Positions 37,694 to 46,392 of a stretch of DNA of 64,000 nucleotides are shown in pieces. The notes under the pieces were generated by a model. That model made no database searches. It saw only the letters and a list, made by a program, of their open reading frames with translations, and had not been told where the DNA came from. The stretch lies in contig NZ_UAPQ01000008.1 of the NCBI RefSeq assembly GCF_900444995.1, positions 212,173 to 276,172 on the forward strand, in the 5' to 3' direction. Both the position numbers and the translations under genes were made by a program. Numbering within the stretch: the stretch's first letter is position 1; every line of letters begins with the position of its first letter. The stretch comes from Actinomyces bovis. GTDB lineage: Bacteria > Actinomycetota > Actinomycetes > Actinomycetales > Actinomycetaceae.

Positions 37694-38081
37694 ATACGGC
37701 TGCCTCCGCGCCTATCGTGCACACCTGGCGACGCCGTCGCCTGCCCGGCCGGTGAGCAAATTGGGCGGCCGACGCAGAGCTCTGTGAGGCCACAGGTGAG
37801 CAGGAACACGGGCCAGAAACCAGATCATGCGGGACTTGCGTGCTGCGCCTTTGATAACATCCTTGCCGACCGACCGGGGCGAGTCCCCGGTACGCAAGCG
37901 GAGAAATCCCACCTGGGTTCCTTCTGGGGGCCGGGTCATGCGCCAGGTTTCAGCCTGGATCGCGCTGGTTGTCGCCTTAGGCGTCGGCTGGCCAAGCATG
38001 TTTGATAGGCCTCCGTCCTGCGTGCAGGAGCGGGGGCCTTCCTCGTTTGGCCGGTGAGATCTCTTAGAGTGAGGAAAAGCC
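37694..38081 (+). promoter_or_regulatory. infC leader with two strong hairpins
   Basis: No gene is supported in these 388 bases. A candidate -10 TAACAT lies at 37,855-37,860. Downstream are a perfect 7-bp hairpin ACCGGGG/CCCCGGT (37,873-37,891) and a 13-bp stem with one bulge at 38,008-38,038, ending about 40 bases before the infC start. The arrangement fits a structured, possibly attenuated leader of the infC-rpmI-rplT operon; the regulator cannot be named. Confidence 0.5.
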
Positions 38082-39119
38082 ATCAGCGAGCCCCGTATTA
38101 ACGAACGGATCCGCGTCCCCGAGGTGCGCCTAGTCGGCCCTAGCGGTGAGCAGGTAGGCGTTGTCCGCGTGGAGGACGCCCTGCGTCTTGCCGAAGAGGC
38201 TGACCTCGACCTTGTGGAGGTCGCTCCCGACGCACGCCCCCCGGTGTGCAAGCTCATGGACTACGGCAAGTTCAAGTACGAGTCCGCCATGAAGGCCCGT
38301 GATGCCCGGCGCAACCAGGCCAACACCCAGCTCAAGGAGATCCAGTTCCGGCCCAAGATCGACGAGCACGACTACACCACCAAGATGGGGCACGTTAAGC
38401 GCTTCCTCGAAGGTGGGGACAAGGTCAAGTGCATCGTGCGCTTCCGTGGCCGTGAACAGTCCCGCCCGGAGCTCGGTATTCGCCTGCTCCAGCGCGTGGC
38501 TGAGCAGGTTGGTGAACTTGCCACCATTGAGTCCCACCCGCGTCAGGATGGCCGCAATATGGTGATGGTGCTGGCCCCCACCCGCCGCAAGGCTGAGGTG
38601 AAGTCAGACCAGCGTCGTCGCCGCGAGGAGGCCCGCGCCGCCCGCCGCCAGGGCAAAGAGGAAGCCGCTGAGAAGGCGGCTAAGGCTCAGGCTGGTAAGG
38701 CCGCCCAGGCCGCTGCGCCTGCAGCTGAGACTCCGGTTGCGTCCAAAGCCCCAGTGACTCCCGAGGCTCCGGCCCCCGCCGCCTCGAAGACTGCAGCCCC
38801 TAAGGCAGCAGCTCCCAAGGCAGCGGAGCCAACCAAGCCTGCTGCGGCTAAGGCTGCGGCAACCAAGCCGACCGGAACTAAGCCCGCCGTCGCTAAGGCT
38901 TCGGCTGCACCGAAGTCGACCGCCGCACCGAAACCGGCAGCCACACCAAAGCCCAGCGCCAAGGCCGCCTCGGCCAAGCCGACCGCCACAAAGGCGGCTG
39001 CTCCCAAGCCAGCGGCTCCTGCTAAGGCTGCCACTAAGAGCACCACGGCCAGCAAGTCTGCGAAGCCTGCTGCAACCAAGGCCGCCAAGCCAGCAGCTCC
39101 CACCAAGGAGAAGGCTTAA
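38082..39119 (+). CDS. infC: Translation initiation factor IF-3 with long Ala/Lys/Pro tail, ATC start
   Basis: IF-3 monitors start-codon and initiator-tRNA pairing on the 30S subunit. The conserved N-terminus [20 protein letters not shown] is encoded immediately after ATC 38,082; an in-frame stop lies at 38,070-38,072 and there is no ATG, GTG or TTG before GTG 38,124, so ATC must be the start. GAGGAA precedes it. The N-domain, linker helix and C-domain ([24 protein letters not shown]) end near residue 175. About 170 further residues are Ala/Lys/Pro/Thr repeats. Rare start codons are known for infC, where IF-3 represses its own translation. Confidence 0.93.
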   Translation: MSEPRINERIRVPEVRLVGPSGEQVGVVRVEDALRLAEEADLDLVEVAPDARPPVCKLMDYGKFKYESAMKARDARRNQANTQLKEIQFRPKIDEHDYTTKMGHVKRFLEGGDKVKCIVRFRGREQSRPELGIRLLQRVAEQVGELATIESHPRQDGRNMVMVLAPTRRKAEVKSDQRRRREEARAARRQGKEEAAEKAAKAQAGKAAQAAAPAAETPVASKAPVTPEAPAPAASKTAAPKAAAPKAAEPTKPAAAKAAATKPTGTKPAVAKASAAPKSTAAPKPAATPKPSAKAASAKPTATKAAAPKPAAPAKAATKSTTASKSAKPAATKAAKPAAPTKEKA

Positions 39120-39211
39120 GCCTGATCCCACCAGACCCCACCCCCTTACCACCGTCTGCGGGGTAAACAGCCCGGGCCACCCGGTCACGGGCCGACTAAG
39201 AGGAAACCAAG

Positions 39212-39406
39212 ATGCCGAAGAACAAGACGCACTCCGGTGCCAAGAAGCGCTTCCGGGTTACCGGCAGCGGCAAGCTCATGCGCGAGCAGGCCAACAAGCG
39301 CCACCTGCTCGAGGTTAAGTCCTCGCGCCGCAAGCGCAAGCTGTCCCAGGACCAGCTGGTCGACAAGGCCGACCAGCGCCAGGTCAAGAAGCTGCTCGGT
39401 CGCTGA
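39212..39406 (+). CDS. rpmI: 50S ribosomal protein L35
   Basis: Small basic ribosomal protein of 64 aa: MPKNKTHSGAKKRFRVTGSG at the start and the family ending QVKKLLGR. Second gene of the standard infC-rpmI-rplT operon, with AAGAGGAAA before the ATG. Confidence 0.97.
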   Translation: MPKNKTHSGAKKRFRVTGSGKLMREQANKRHLLEVKSSRRKRKLSQDQLVDKADQRQVKKLLGR

Positions 39407-39433
39407 CCGCCCCAACCACCAAGGAGTCATCAC

Positions 39434-39814
39434 ATGGCACGTGTGAAGCGGGCTGTCAACGCCCACAAGAAGCGTCGTTCCGTCCTCGAGCAGGCCTCCG
39501 GCTACCGCGGCCAGCGCTCGCGCCTGTACCGCAAGGCCAAGGAGCAGGTCACTCACTCTGGCGTCTACGCATTCCGTGACCGCCGCGCCCGCAAGGGTGA
39601 AATGCGCCGCCTGTGGATCCAGCGCATCAACGCCGCCGCCCGCGCCGAGGGCATGACCTACAACCGCTTCGTGCAGGGCCTAGCCCTGGCTGGAGTGGAG
39701 GTCGACCGCCGCATGCTCGCCGAGCTGGCCGTAAACGAACCTGCTGCCTTCAAGGGCCTGGTCGAGGTCGCTAAGAAGGCCCTTCCCGCAGACGTCAACG
39801 CTGCTAAGGCCTGA
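39434..39814 (+). CDS. rplT: 50S ribosomal protein L20
   Basis: 23S-rRNA-binding assembly protein, 126 aa. Conserved text: [53 protein letters not shown] and [26 protein letters not shown] precedes ATG. In some bacteria L20 represses its own operon through the leader; that is possible here but not shown. Confidence 0.97.
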   Translation: MARVKRAVNAHKKRRSVLEQASGYRGQRSRLYRKAKEQVTHSGVYAFRDRRARKGEMRRLWIQRINAAARAEGMTYNRFVQGLALAGVEVDRRMLAELAVNEPAAFKGLVEVAKKALPADVNAAKA

Positions 39815-39849
39815 TTTCGCTTCGCTGAGCTAAGCGCCCAGCATTAGAA

Positions 39850-39889
39850 ACGACGGCGCCGCCTCCTGCATAGGGGGTGGCGCCGTCGT
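39850..39889 (+). terminator. Terminator after rplT
   Basis: ACGACGGCGCC (39,850-39,860) pairs perfectly with GGCGCCGTCGT (39,879-39,889), and partial pairing of the inner CC-rich and GG-rich stretches extends the stem. It closes the infC operon. Confidence 0.75.
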
Positions 39890-39915
39890 CTGTCACTTGG
39901 CGACTTCTCCTACCG

Positions 39916-39921
39916 TAGGCT
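39916..39921 (+). promoter_or_regulatory. Candidate -10 element, leaderless SpoU gene
   Basis: TAGGCT ends seven bases before ATG 39,929. Confidence 0.5.
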
Positions 39922-39928
39922 GCGGAGC

Positions 39929-40756
39929 ATGACGCTCACCCCCACCGACCTAGACGCTATGCTCACCAACCCCGGTTCGGAGCGGGTGAGCCGCGTCGCC
40001 GGTTTAACTCGCCGCCAACTGCGCAGCAAGTACGGACGCTTCTTAATTGAAGGTCCACAGGCAGTCCGCGAGGCTGTGCGTCATGCCGCCGAGGCTGTGC
40101 GGGATCTTTACCTGACCCCGGTGGCTGCCGAACGCTACCCGGAGATTTGGCAGGAGGCCGGAGAGCGCGGCCTATACCGGCACCTGGTTTCCGCAGAGGT
40201 CATGGCTGCCATGAGCGCTGACGCGCAGGGCGTGCTGGCAGTGGCCGATCTGCCGCGGTTGAGAGGCCCACAAGTGCTGGCTGAGGTGTTGAAGCATGCC
40301 AGCTTGGTGGCGGTGCTGACTGAGGCGCAGGACCCTGGCAACGCCGGCACCATCATCCGGGCTGGAGACGCCGCTGGGGCCGACGTCGTCGTCGTAATTA
40401 AGGGAAGCGTGGAGGTGACCAGTCCTAAGGTGGTCCGCTCCACCGCAGGCTCCCTATTCCACCTGCCCGTAGTCACCGGCGTGACTTTAGAGGAGACCAC
40501 AGCGGCCCTCCGCGCTGCGGGCCTGATGATTTTGGCTGCCGATGGTCGCGGGAGCGTACAGCTATTTGACGCTGAGGCCATGCTGGCGGGCCCCGTGGCC
40601 TGGCTGTTGGGCAATGAGGCACACGGACTGTCGGCCCAGGCGGTTGCGGCGGCCGACGCCGTCGTCGCAATTCCGATCTACGGGAAAGCGGAGTCACTTA
40701 ACGTAGCGGCGGCTGCCACCGTTTGCCTTTATGCCACTGCCAGGGCACAGCACTGA
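39929..40756 (+). CDS. SpoU/TrmH family RNA 2'-O-methyltransferase
   Basis: SAM-dependent ribose methyltransferase of the SPOUT class. The N-terminal substrate-binding part shows RQLRSKYGRFLIEGPQAV. The knotted catalytic domain shows motif 1 AQDPGNAGTIIRAGDAAGAD, motif 2 LLGNEAHGLS and motif 3 IPIYGKAESLNVAAAATVCLYA. 275 aa. A gene of this type between rplT and pheS is common in actinobacteria; it probably modifies rRNA, but the exact nucleotide is unknown. Confidence 0.9.
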   Translation: MTLTPTDLDAMLTNPGSERVSRVAGLTRRQLRSKYGRFLIEGPQAVREAVRHAAEAVRDLYLTPVAAERYPEIWQEAGERGLYRHLVSAEVMAAMSADAQGVLAVADLPRLRGPQVLAEVLKHASLVAVLTEAQDPGNAGTIIRAGDAAGADVVVVIKGSVEVTSPKVVRSTAGSLFHLPVVTGVTLEETTAALRAAGLMILAADGRGSVQLFDAEAMLAGPVAWLLGNEAHGLSAQAVAAADAVVAIPIYGKAESLNVAAAATVCLYATARAQH

Positions 40757-40784
40757 CATAGGGAGGTGGCCAGATTTCGAACCG

Positions 40785-40827
40785 CCGTGCTGAGCGGACT
40801 ACCCTGGGCCCGGAGTTACGAGCACGG
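40785..40827. repeat. Inverted repeat upstream of pheS
   Basis: CCGTGCT (40,785-40,791) and AGCACGG (40,821-40,827) are perfect 7-base complements around a 29-base loop just before the pheS ribosome-binding site (GGAAGG). It may be a leader hairpin; no T-box consensus or leader peptide rich in Phe was seen. Confidence 0.3.
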
Positions 40828-40838
40828 AAGGTTCGCAG

Positions 40839-41924
40839 ATGACTGACGCAGCCGGCGCGCTGTCGCCGTTGGACGAGGCAGGGCTAAAAGCCCTCACCGA
40901 GGAGGCCCTGGCAGCCATTGCCGCCGCCCAGGACCTAGCCGCCCTCAAGGAGGTTCGCCTGGCCTACACCGGGGACGCCTCCGTACTCGCCCTAACCAAC
41001 CGTGGCATCGGCAAACTAGACAAGGCAGATAAGCCCACCGCCGGCAAGCTCCTAGGCGCCACCCGTAGCCAGCTCAACACTGCCCTGGCTGAGCGCCAAC
41101 AGGTCCTGGAGGCCCAGGCTGAGGCGGAGATGCTCGCCACCGAGGCCGTGGACGTCACCATCCCCACCAAACGCGCCGCCAGCGGCGCCCGCCACCCCCT
41201 GGACGTCCTCATGGACGAGGTCTCCGACTTCTTCACTGCCATGGGATGGACCATTGCCGAGGGCCCCGAGGTGGAGCACGAGTGGTTCGACTTTGACGCC
41301 CTGAACTTCGACGCCGACCATCCCGCCCGCCAAATGCAGGACACCTTCTACATCGACGGCGCCTCCGTGGGTGCTGCCCCCGCACAGAGCGCCAACCTGG
41401 TCATGCGTACCCACACCTCACCGGTGCAGGCCCGCGCCATGCTCGCCAGTGAGCCACCCCTCTACATTGCCTGCCCCGGCAAGGTTTTCCGCTCCGATGA
41501 ACTAGACGCCACCCACACGCCCGTCTTCCACCAAGTGGAGGGCCTGGCCGTGGACCAAGGCCTGACCATGGCACATCTCAAAGGCACCCTGGACCACTTT
41601 GCCCGCGCCATGTTCGGCCCAGAGGCCCGCACTCGCCTGCGCCCCTCCTTCTTCCCCTTCACTGAGCCCAGCGCCGAGATGGACCTGTGGTTCCCCCAGA
41701 AGAAGGGCGGCCCCGGCTGGATCGAATGGGGCGGCTGCGGCATGGTCAACCCCAAGGTCCTCATCGCCTGCGGCATCGACCCGGAGGTATACACCGGCTT
41801 CGCCTTCGGAATGGGCCTAGAACGCACCCTCATGTTGCGCCACGGCATCGCGGATATGCATGACATCGTCGAAGGCGATATCCGCTTCTCCCAGCAGTTC
41901 GGCACCACCGGAAAGGGCAACTGA
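40839..41924 (+). CDS. pheS: Phenylalanyl-tRNA synthetase alpha subunit
   Basis: Catalytic subunit of the alpha2-beta2 class II synthetase. An N-terminal coiled coil (to about residue 90) binds tRNA. Class II motifs: HTSPVQARAM, motif 2 FRSDELDATHTPVFHQVEGL and motif 3 GMGLERTLMLRHGI. 361 aa. GGAAGG lies upstream of ATG 40,839; pheT starts two bases after the stop codon. Confidence 0.97.
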   Translation: MTDAAGALSPLDEAGLKALTEEALAAIAAAQDLAALKEVRLAYTGDASVLALTNRGIGKLDKADKPTAGKLLGATRSQLNTALAERQQVLEAQAEAEMLATEAVDVTIPTKRAASGARHPLDVLMDEVSDFFTAMGWTIAEGPEVEHEWFDFDALNFDADHPARQMQDTFYIDGASVGAAPAQSANLVMRTHTSPVQARAMLASEPPLYIACPGKVFRSDELDATHTPVFHQVEGLAVDQGLTMAHLKGTLDHFARAMFGPEARTRLRPSFFPFTEPSAEMDLWFPQKKGGPGWIEWGGCGMVNPKVLIACGIDPEVYTGFAFGMGLERTLMLRHGIADMHDIVEGDIRFSQQFGTTGKGN

Positions 41925-41925
41925 C

Positions 41926-44583
41926 ATGCCATACGTACCCCTTGACTGGCTGCGCGAGCACGTCTGCGTCCCCACCGGCACCACCGCAGCGGATCTGGCC
42001 AAGGACCTAGTGCGCGTGGGCCTAGAAGAAGAACGCGTGGTTCCCCCCTCGGTAACCGGCCCCCTGGTGGTCGGCAAGGTCCTGAGTCGAGAAGCCAAAG
42101 AACAGTCCAACGGCAAGGTAATCAACTACTGCCGTGTGGACGTTGGCCCTGAACACAATGACGCCCCTGGCACCGGCAAGGAGCCCAGCGATCTGCCTAG
42201 CCGCGGCATCGTCTGCGGTGCACACAACTTTGACGTCGGGGACAGCGTCGTCGTCTCTCTGCCCGGCGCCGTCCTGCCTGGGGACTTTGCCATTGCCGCC
42301 CGCAAAACCTATGGGCATATTTCCGACGGCATGATCTGCTCCGCCCGCGAGCTAGGCATCGGCGAGGACCACGACGGCATCATCGTGCTAGACCAGTGGC
42401 TTGCCGCCCACGGACACGAGGGTGAAGAGCTGCCTGCCCCCGGCACCAACGCCCTACCCCTGCTTGGCCTGGGTGATGAGGTCCTGGAAATCAACATCAC
42501 TCCAGATCGGGGCTACTGCTTCTCCATGCGCGGTGTGGCTCGCGAGTACTCCCACTCCACCGGTGCCAAATTCACCGACCCCGCAGATGCCACCAATGAA
42601 GGCCTTTATCCCAACGGTCTGGCAGCAGCAGGCGCGGGCGGCTACGCCGTCAAAATTGCGGAGGATCCCACTCCCATCAATGGGCGCCCGGGAGCTGACC
42701 GCTATGTGGCCCGCGTGGTGCGGGGCATCGACCCCGCCGCCCCCAGCCCCAAGTGGATGCGGGACCGCCTCACCGCCGCCGGGATGCGACCCATCTCTCT
42801 GGCCGTGGACGTCACCAACTACGTGATGCTGGACCTAGGTCAGCCCCTGCACGCCTTTGATCTGAACAAACTGCACGCCCCCATTGTGGTGCGTCGTGCC
42901 CGGGCTGGGGAAAGCCTCACCTTCCTGGATGAGATCACCCGCACCCTGGACCCGGAAGACCTGGTCATCTCTGACTCCCCGGCCGCAGAAGGCTCCCGCG
43001 CCCTCGTACTCGCCGGTGTCTTTGGCGGTGCCGAGACCGAGGTGGATGAGCACACCACCGACGTGCTGATCGAGGCCGCACACTTTGACGCCGTCTCTGT
43101 GGCCCGTTCTGCTCGCCGCCACAAGCTGCCCACGGAATCATCCAAACGCAACGAGCGCGGCGTGGACACCCAGATCGCCCCCGTGGCCGCCCAGCGCGCC
43201 GTGGACCTACTGGTCGAATACGGCGGCGGCACCGCCGAGCCGGTCGCCACCGACATAGACCACACCGTTGCTCCCAGGCCCCAGGTGATTCGGGCCGATG
43301 CTGCCGAGCGCCTCACTGGCGTCGCCTACGGCACCGCCCGGGTCAGCGAGCTGCTGGAGGCCATTGGCTGCACCGTCAAACCCGCCGGAACCGACGCCGA
43401 AGGCCGTGAACTGCTCTCCATCACCGCACCCACCTGGCGGCCCGACCTGCTGGGACCCGCGCACTTCGCAGAAGAGGTGGCGCGCCTAGATGGCTATGAC
43501 AAGATCCCCGTGATTGTTCCCACCGCTCCTGCCGGTACCGGCCTCAGCGCTCGCCAGCGGGCCCGCCGCGCGGCTGTGCGCGCGCTGGTATCTGCCGGAC
43601 TCACGCAGGTGCTCTCCTACCCCTTTATTGGAGATGTGCATGAGTGCCTGGAGATCCCTGCGGATGACCCGCGCCGCGCCGCAGTCCGCCTGGCCAACCC
43701 CTTGGCAGAGGACGCCCCCAGCCTGCGCACGAGCGTGCTTGACTCCCTGCTGGAAGTGGCTCGCCGCAATATTTCCCGAGGCCTGGGAGACGTGGCTGTC
43801 TTCGAGTTGGGAGCGGTTACCCACCCTGCTGGGACTGTGCCCGCCTCGATCCTGGGGGTGGAGCGGCGCCCCACGGCGGAGGAGGTAGCTACCTTGCAGG
43901 CGGGCATCCCGGCCCAGCCCACTCATATGGGCGTGGTGCTAGCCGGTGAGCGCCAGCGTGCCGGAGTTCTCGGCGGTGCCCAGCCTTGGCAATGGTCTGA
44001 CGCCGTTCAGGTGGTGCGGGAGGTGGCTGGCGCCCTCGGCGTCGCTCTGGAAGTGGCTGCCCCTGAAGCCCCCGTGGCCCCCTGGCATCCTGGCCGCACC
44101 GCCGAGATCCGCCTGGCCTCTGTGCGCCGTGGCAAAGAAATCCTGCCCGGCGCCGTCGTTGCTTACGCCGGTGAACTCCACCCACGCGTGTGTCGCAGCT
44201 TTGGTCTGCCGCCACGGACCTGTGCCGTAGAGCTAGACCTTGAGCCGCTGCTGGACGCCGTGGAGGCCGCAGGAGTGTTGCAGGTCAAGCCGGTGTCCAC
44301 CTTCCCGGCTGCCAAGGAGGATTTGGCACTGGTGGTGGATGAGGCGGTGACTGTGGCGCAGGTGGAGCAGGTGCTGCGTCGCGCCGCTGGTGACCTGGCA
44401 GAGGAAGTGCGCCTATTTGACGTCTTCCGTGGTCCGCAACTGGGGGAGGGGCGCAAATCCTTGGCTTTCTCGCTACGGCTGCGTGCCGCTGACCGCACGC
44501 TCACAGCTGAGGAGACAGCTGGGGTGCGCAAGAAAGCCGTCAAGCAGGCCGCTAAGTTGCTAGGGGCGGAGCTGCGGGCCTGA
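41926..44583 (+). CDS. pheT: Phenylalanyl-tRNA synthetase beta subunit
   Basis: Structural/editing subunit. Domain order: tRNA-binding OB fold (YCRVDVGPEH ... IVCGAHNFDVGDSVVVSLPG), B3/B4 editing region (VTNYVMLDLGQPLHAFD), B5 domain, core (SFRTSVLDSLLEVARRN-like segment) and C-terminal ferredoxin-fold anticodon-binding domain (VSTFPAAKEDLALVVDE ... SLAFSLRLRAADRTLT). ATG 41,926 sits just after the pheS stop; the long upstream frame extension lies inside pheS and is rejected. About 885 aa, somewhat longer than E. coli PheT. Confidence 0.96.
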   Translation: MPYVPLDWLREHVCVPTGTTAADLAKDLVRVGLEEERVVPPSVTGPLVVGKVLSREAKEQSNGKVINYCRVDVGPEHNDAPGTGKEPSDLPSRGIVCGAHNFDVGDSVVVSLPGAVLPGDFAIAARKTYGHISDGMICSARELGIGEDHDGIIVLDQWLAAHGHEGEELPAPGTNALPLLGLGDEVLEINITPDRGYCFSMRGVAREYSHSTGAKFTDPADATNEGLYPNGLAAAGAGGYAVKIAEDPTPINGRPGADRYVARVVRGIDPAAPSPKWMRDRLTAAGMRPISLAVDVTNYVMLDLGQPLHAFDLNKLHAPIVVRRARAGESLTFLDEITRTLDPEDLVISDSPAAEGSRALVLAGVFGGAETEVDEHTTDVLIEAAHFDAVSVARSARRHKLPTESSKRNERGVDTQIAPVAAQRAVDLLVEYGGGTAEPVATDIDHTVAPRPQVIRADAAERLTGVAYGTARVSELLEAIGCTVKPAGTDAEGRELLSITAPTWRPDLLGPAHFAEEVARLDGYDKIPVIVPTAPAGTGLSARQRARRAAVRALVSAGLTQVLSYPFIGDVHECLEIPADDPRRAAVRLANPLAEDAPSLRTSVLDSLLEVARRNISRGLGDVAVFELGAVTHPAGTVPASILGVERRPTAEEVATLQAGIPAQPTHMGVVLAGERQRAGVLGGAQPWQWSDAVQVVREVAGALGVALEVAAPEAPVAPWHPGRTAEIRLASVRRGKEILPGAVVAYAGELHPRVCRSFGLPPRTCAVELDLEPLLDAVEAAGVLQVKPVSTFPAAKEDLALVVDEAVTVAQVEQVLRRAAGDLAEEVRLFDVFRGPQLGEGRKSLAFSLRLRAADRTLTAEETAGVRKKAVKQAAKLLGAELRA

Positions 44584-44584
44584 A

Positions 44585-44600
44585 CAGGCGCTGGGGCCTG
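44585..44600 (+). terminator. Weak hairpin after pheT
   Basis: CAGGC/GCCTG with a six-base loop directly follows the pheT stop. Only five base pairs and no T-tract, so this is a weak call. Confidence 0.3.
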
Positions 44601-44669
44601 TGAGCGTGGTCATGGTTGTTAAACTAGATACAGTTGTTAGGACTATTCACCTGAGTTACGCGCCTGCCC

Positions 44670-44675
44670 CATACT
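44670..44675 (+). promoter_or_regulatory. Candidate -10 element, leaderless flavodoxin gene
   Basis: CATACT ends seven bases before ATG 44,683. Upstream, GTTGTTA is directly repeated at 44,615-44,621 and 44,633-44,639 (18-base period), a possible regulator site. Confidence 0.4.
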
Positions 44676-44682
44676 TAGGGTT

Positions 44683-45174
44683 ATGAAGATCTTGCTTGTG
44701 GCCTCCTCTCGGCACGGTTCCACTGAGGAGGTCGCTAGCGTAATCGCTGACGAGCTCCGCAAGTCTGGGATGGAGGTGGACCTCTCCCGCCCAGAAGACG
44801 TGACCAGTGTGGTGGGCTATGACGCCTTCGTGATCGGCTCAGCCGTTTACCTGACGCGCTGGACGGAAGCTGCGCTGGACTTCTGCCGCCGTTTCCAGGG
44901 GGCTTTGTCTTCCCACCCCGTGTGGGCCTTCTCTGTGGGGCTATCCGGGCTGCCCAAGGGCAAGGTCTCAGATTCGCGGCGCATTGGCCCGGTGCTGCTG
45001 GCTCTGGATGTGGAAGGCCATGTGACCTTTGCGGGCCGTTTCGACCCCGGCAAGTTGAATCTGCGTGAGCGCACCATCGCCAAGGTGGGTGGCGCCGCAG
45101 AGGGTGACTTCCGGGATTGGGATGAGGTGCGTGCCTGGGCTAAGTCGATCGTCGAGGTGCTGCGCCAGGCCTGA
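44683..45174 (+). CDS. Flavodoxin-domain protein
   Basis: Short flavodoxin-fold protein (163 aa). The FMN phosphate loop reads ASSRHGSTEEVA at residues 7-18, and the second FMN loop fits YDAFVIGSAVYLTRWTEAALDF. The sequence resembles the flavodoxin-domain group that includes HemG-type protoporphyrinogen oxidases, but membership there is not certain. It stands alone between pheT and argC with its own candidate promoter. Substrate and partner are unknown. Confidence 0.78.
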   Translation: MKILLVASSRHGSTEEVASVIADELRKSGMEVDLSRPEDVTSVVGYDAFVIGSAVYLTRWTEAALDFCRRFQGALSSHPVWAFSVGLSGLPKGKVSDSRRIGPVLLALDVEGHVTFAGRFDPGKLNLRERTIAKVGGAAEGDFRDWDEVRAWAKSIVEVLRQA

Positions 45175-45242
45175 ATTAGCTTCTGCTGCCAGCGCGACGG
45201 CGCAGGGGAGCGTGAGCTTCCGCTCAGCACCCAACTCAAATA

Positions 45243-45256
45243 TGTATTTCTATGCA
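45243..45256. promoter_or_regulatory. Candidate ARG box at argC
   Basis: TGTAT-TTCT-ATGCA has the arrangement of the ArgR operator TGnAT-n4-ATnCA. It is palindromic at four of five positions per arm, and lies in the -35 region of the candidate argC promoter, so ArgR binding would block the polymerase. Confidence 0.5.
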
Positions 45257-45264
45257 GTTCACTG

Positions 45265-45270
45265 TATGTT
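45265..45270 (+). promoter_or_regulatory. Candidate -10 element, leaderless argC
   Basis: TATGTT ends six bases before ATG 45,277, with no Shine-Dalgarno sequence. Confidence 0.45.
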
Positions 45271-45276
45271 GTCTGC

Positions 45277-46392
45277 ATGAAGTTGCAGGCGGCAGTCGCC
45301 GGAGCCACCGGCTATGCGGGCGGAGAGGTGCTAAGGCTCCTCAGTGCGCAGCCAGGCCTTGAAATCGGCGCGGTTACCGCAGGTGCCTCAGCCGGAACGC
45401 GCCTAGGAGAGCATCACCCTCAGCTCCTTTCCCTGTCTGACCGCCTAGTCGAACCCAGCGACGTAAAACACCTCCTCGACCACGATGTCGTGGTCCTAGC
45501 CCTCCCGCACGGCGCCTCCAGCGCCGTCACCGCCGCACTGGAGCAAGCTGGAGCTGCCAGCGGCCACACCCCCCTGCTGATTGACTGCGGCGCAGACCAC
45601 CGCCTCACCAGCCAGGCCGCCTGGGACCAGTTCTACGGCACCGAGTACGTCGACGCCTGGACCTATGGCATGCCGGAGCTCCTGCACGCAGGGGAAAGCA
45701 GCGCTGCTGCCCAGCGTGCTGAACTCGCCGCCACTGGCCACATCGCTGTACCTGGCTGCAACGTCACGGCCGTCACCTTGGCCACCCAGCCCGGCGTTGC
45801 GGCTGGACTGATCGACACCAGTGCGCTTACCGCGGTCCTGGCCGACGGCTACTCGGGGGCAGGCAAGGCCCTAAAACCTCACCTGACTGCCGCAGAGGCC
45901 CTTGGCTCCGCGCAGCCCTACGCCGTCGGCGGCAGCCATCGGCATATCCCCGAGATTATTCAGAACCTAGAGGTTGCTGGCGCCGCCCCGGGCACCACCC
46001 GCCTGTCCTTCACCCCGGTGCTGGTCCCCATGAGTCGCGGCATCCTTGCGACCGTCACTGCTCCCGCCACCCCAACGCTGCGCCAATCCCCAGATCCAGA
46101 CGCCGTCCTACGCCAGACATGGGCCCAGGCCTACGGTGAACCCGGAACCTCCGCAGGCGAGGCCCTGATTCACCTGCTGCCACAAGGAACCTGGCCGGTC
46201 ACCGGCACTGTAGCTGGCTCTGGCCTAGCCACGGTTCAAGTCGCCTATGACGCCGCCGCCGGGGTAGTCACCATGATTTGTGCCATCGACAACCTGGGCA
46301 AGGGCACCGCCTCAGCCGCGCTTCAATCACTCAACCTCGCCCTCTCAATGCAGGAGACCACCGGTGTGATCATGGAAGGAGTCGCCCCATGA
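45277..46392 (+). CDS. argC: N-acetyl-gamma-glutamyl-phosphate reductase
   Basis: NADPH-dependent reduction of N-acetylglutamyl phosphate. N-terminal Rossmann loop GATGYAGGEVLRLL, the catalytic cysteine in AVPGCNVTAVTLA, and the C-terminal SRGILATVTAPA. 371 aa. First gene of argCJBDR; its stop overlaps argJ as ATGA. Confidence 0.96.
   Translation: MKLQAAVAGATGYAGGEVLRLLSAQPGLEIGAVTAGASAGTRLGEHHPQLLSLSDRLVEPSDVKHLLDHDVVVLALPHGASSAVTAALEQAGAASGHTPLLIDCGADHRLTSQAAWDQFYGTEYVDAWTYGMPELLHAGESSAAAQRAELAATGHIAVPGCNVTAVTLATQPGVAAGLIDTSALTAVLADGYSGAGKALKPHLTAAEALGSAQPYAVGGSHRHIPEIIQNLEVAGAAPGTTRLSFTPVLVPMSRGILATVTAPATPTLRQSPDPDAVLRQTWAQAYGEPGTSAGEALIHLLPQGTWPVTGTVAGSGLATVQVAYDAAAGVVTMICAIDNLGKGTASAALQSLNLALSMQETTGVIMEGVAP

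Noticed and set aside
37712..38257. Open frames on both strands in the infC leader
   Set aside because: Arg/Ser-rich translations without motifs; one overlaps the conserved infC start, and the hairpins better explain the region.
40771..40838. tRNA-like text on the minus strand before pheS (GGTTCGAA near a CC-rich stretch)
   Set aside because: The supposed T-stem arms do not pair and no D-arm, anticodon arm or acceptor stem can be drawn.
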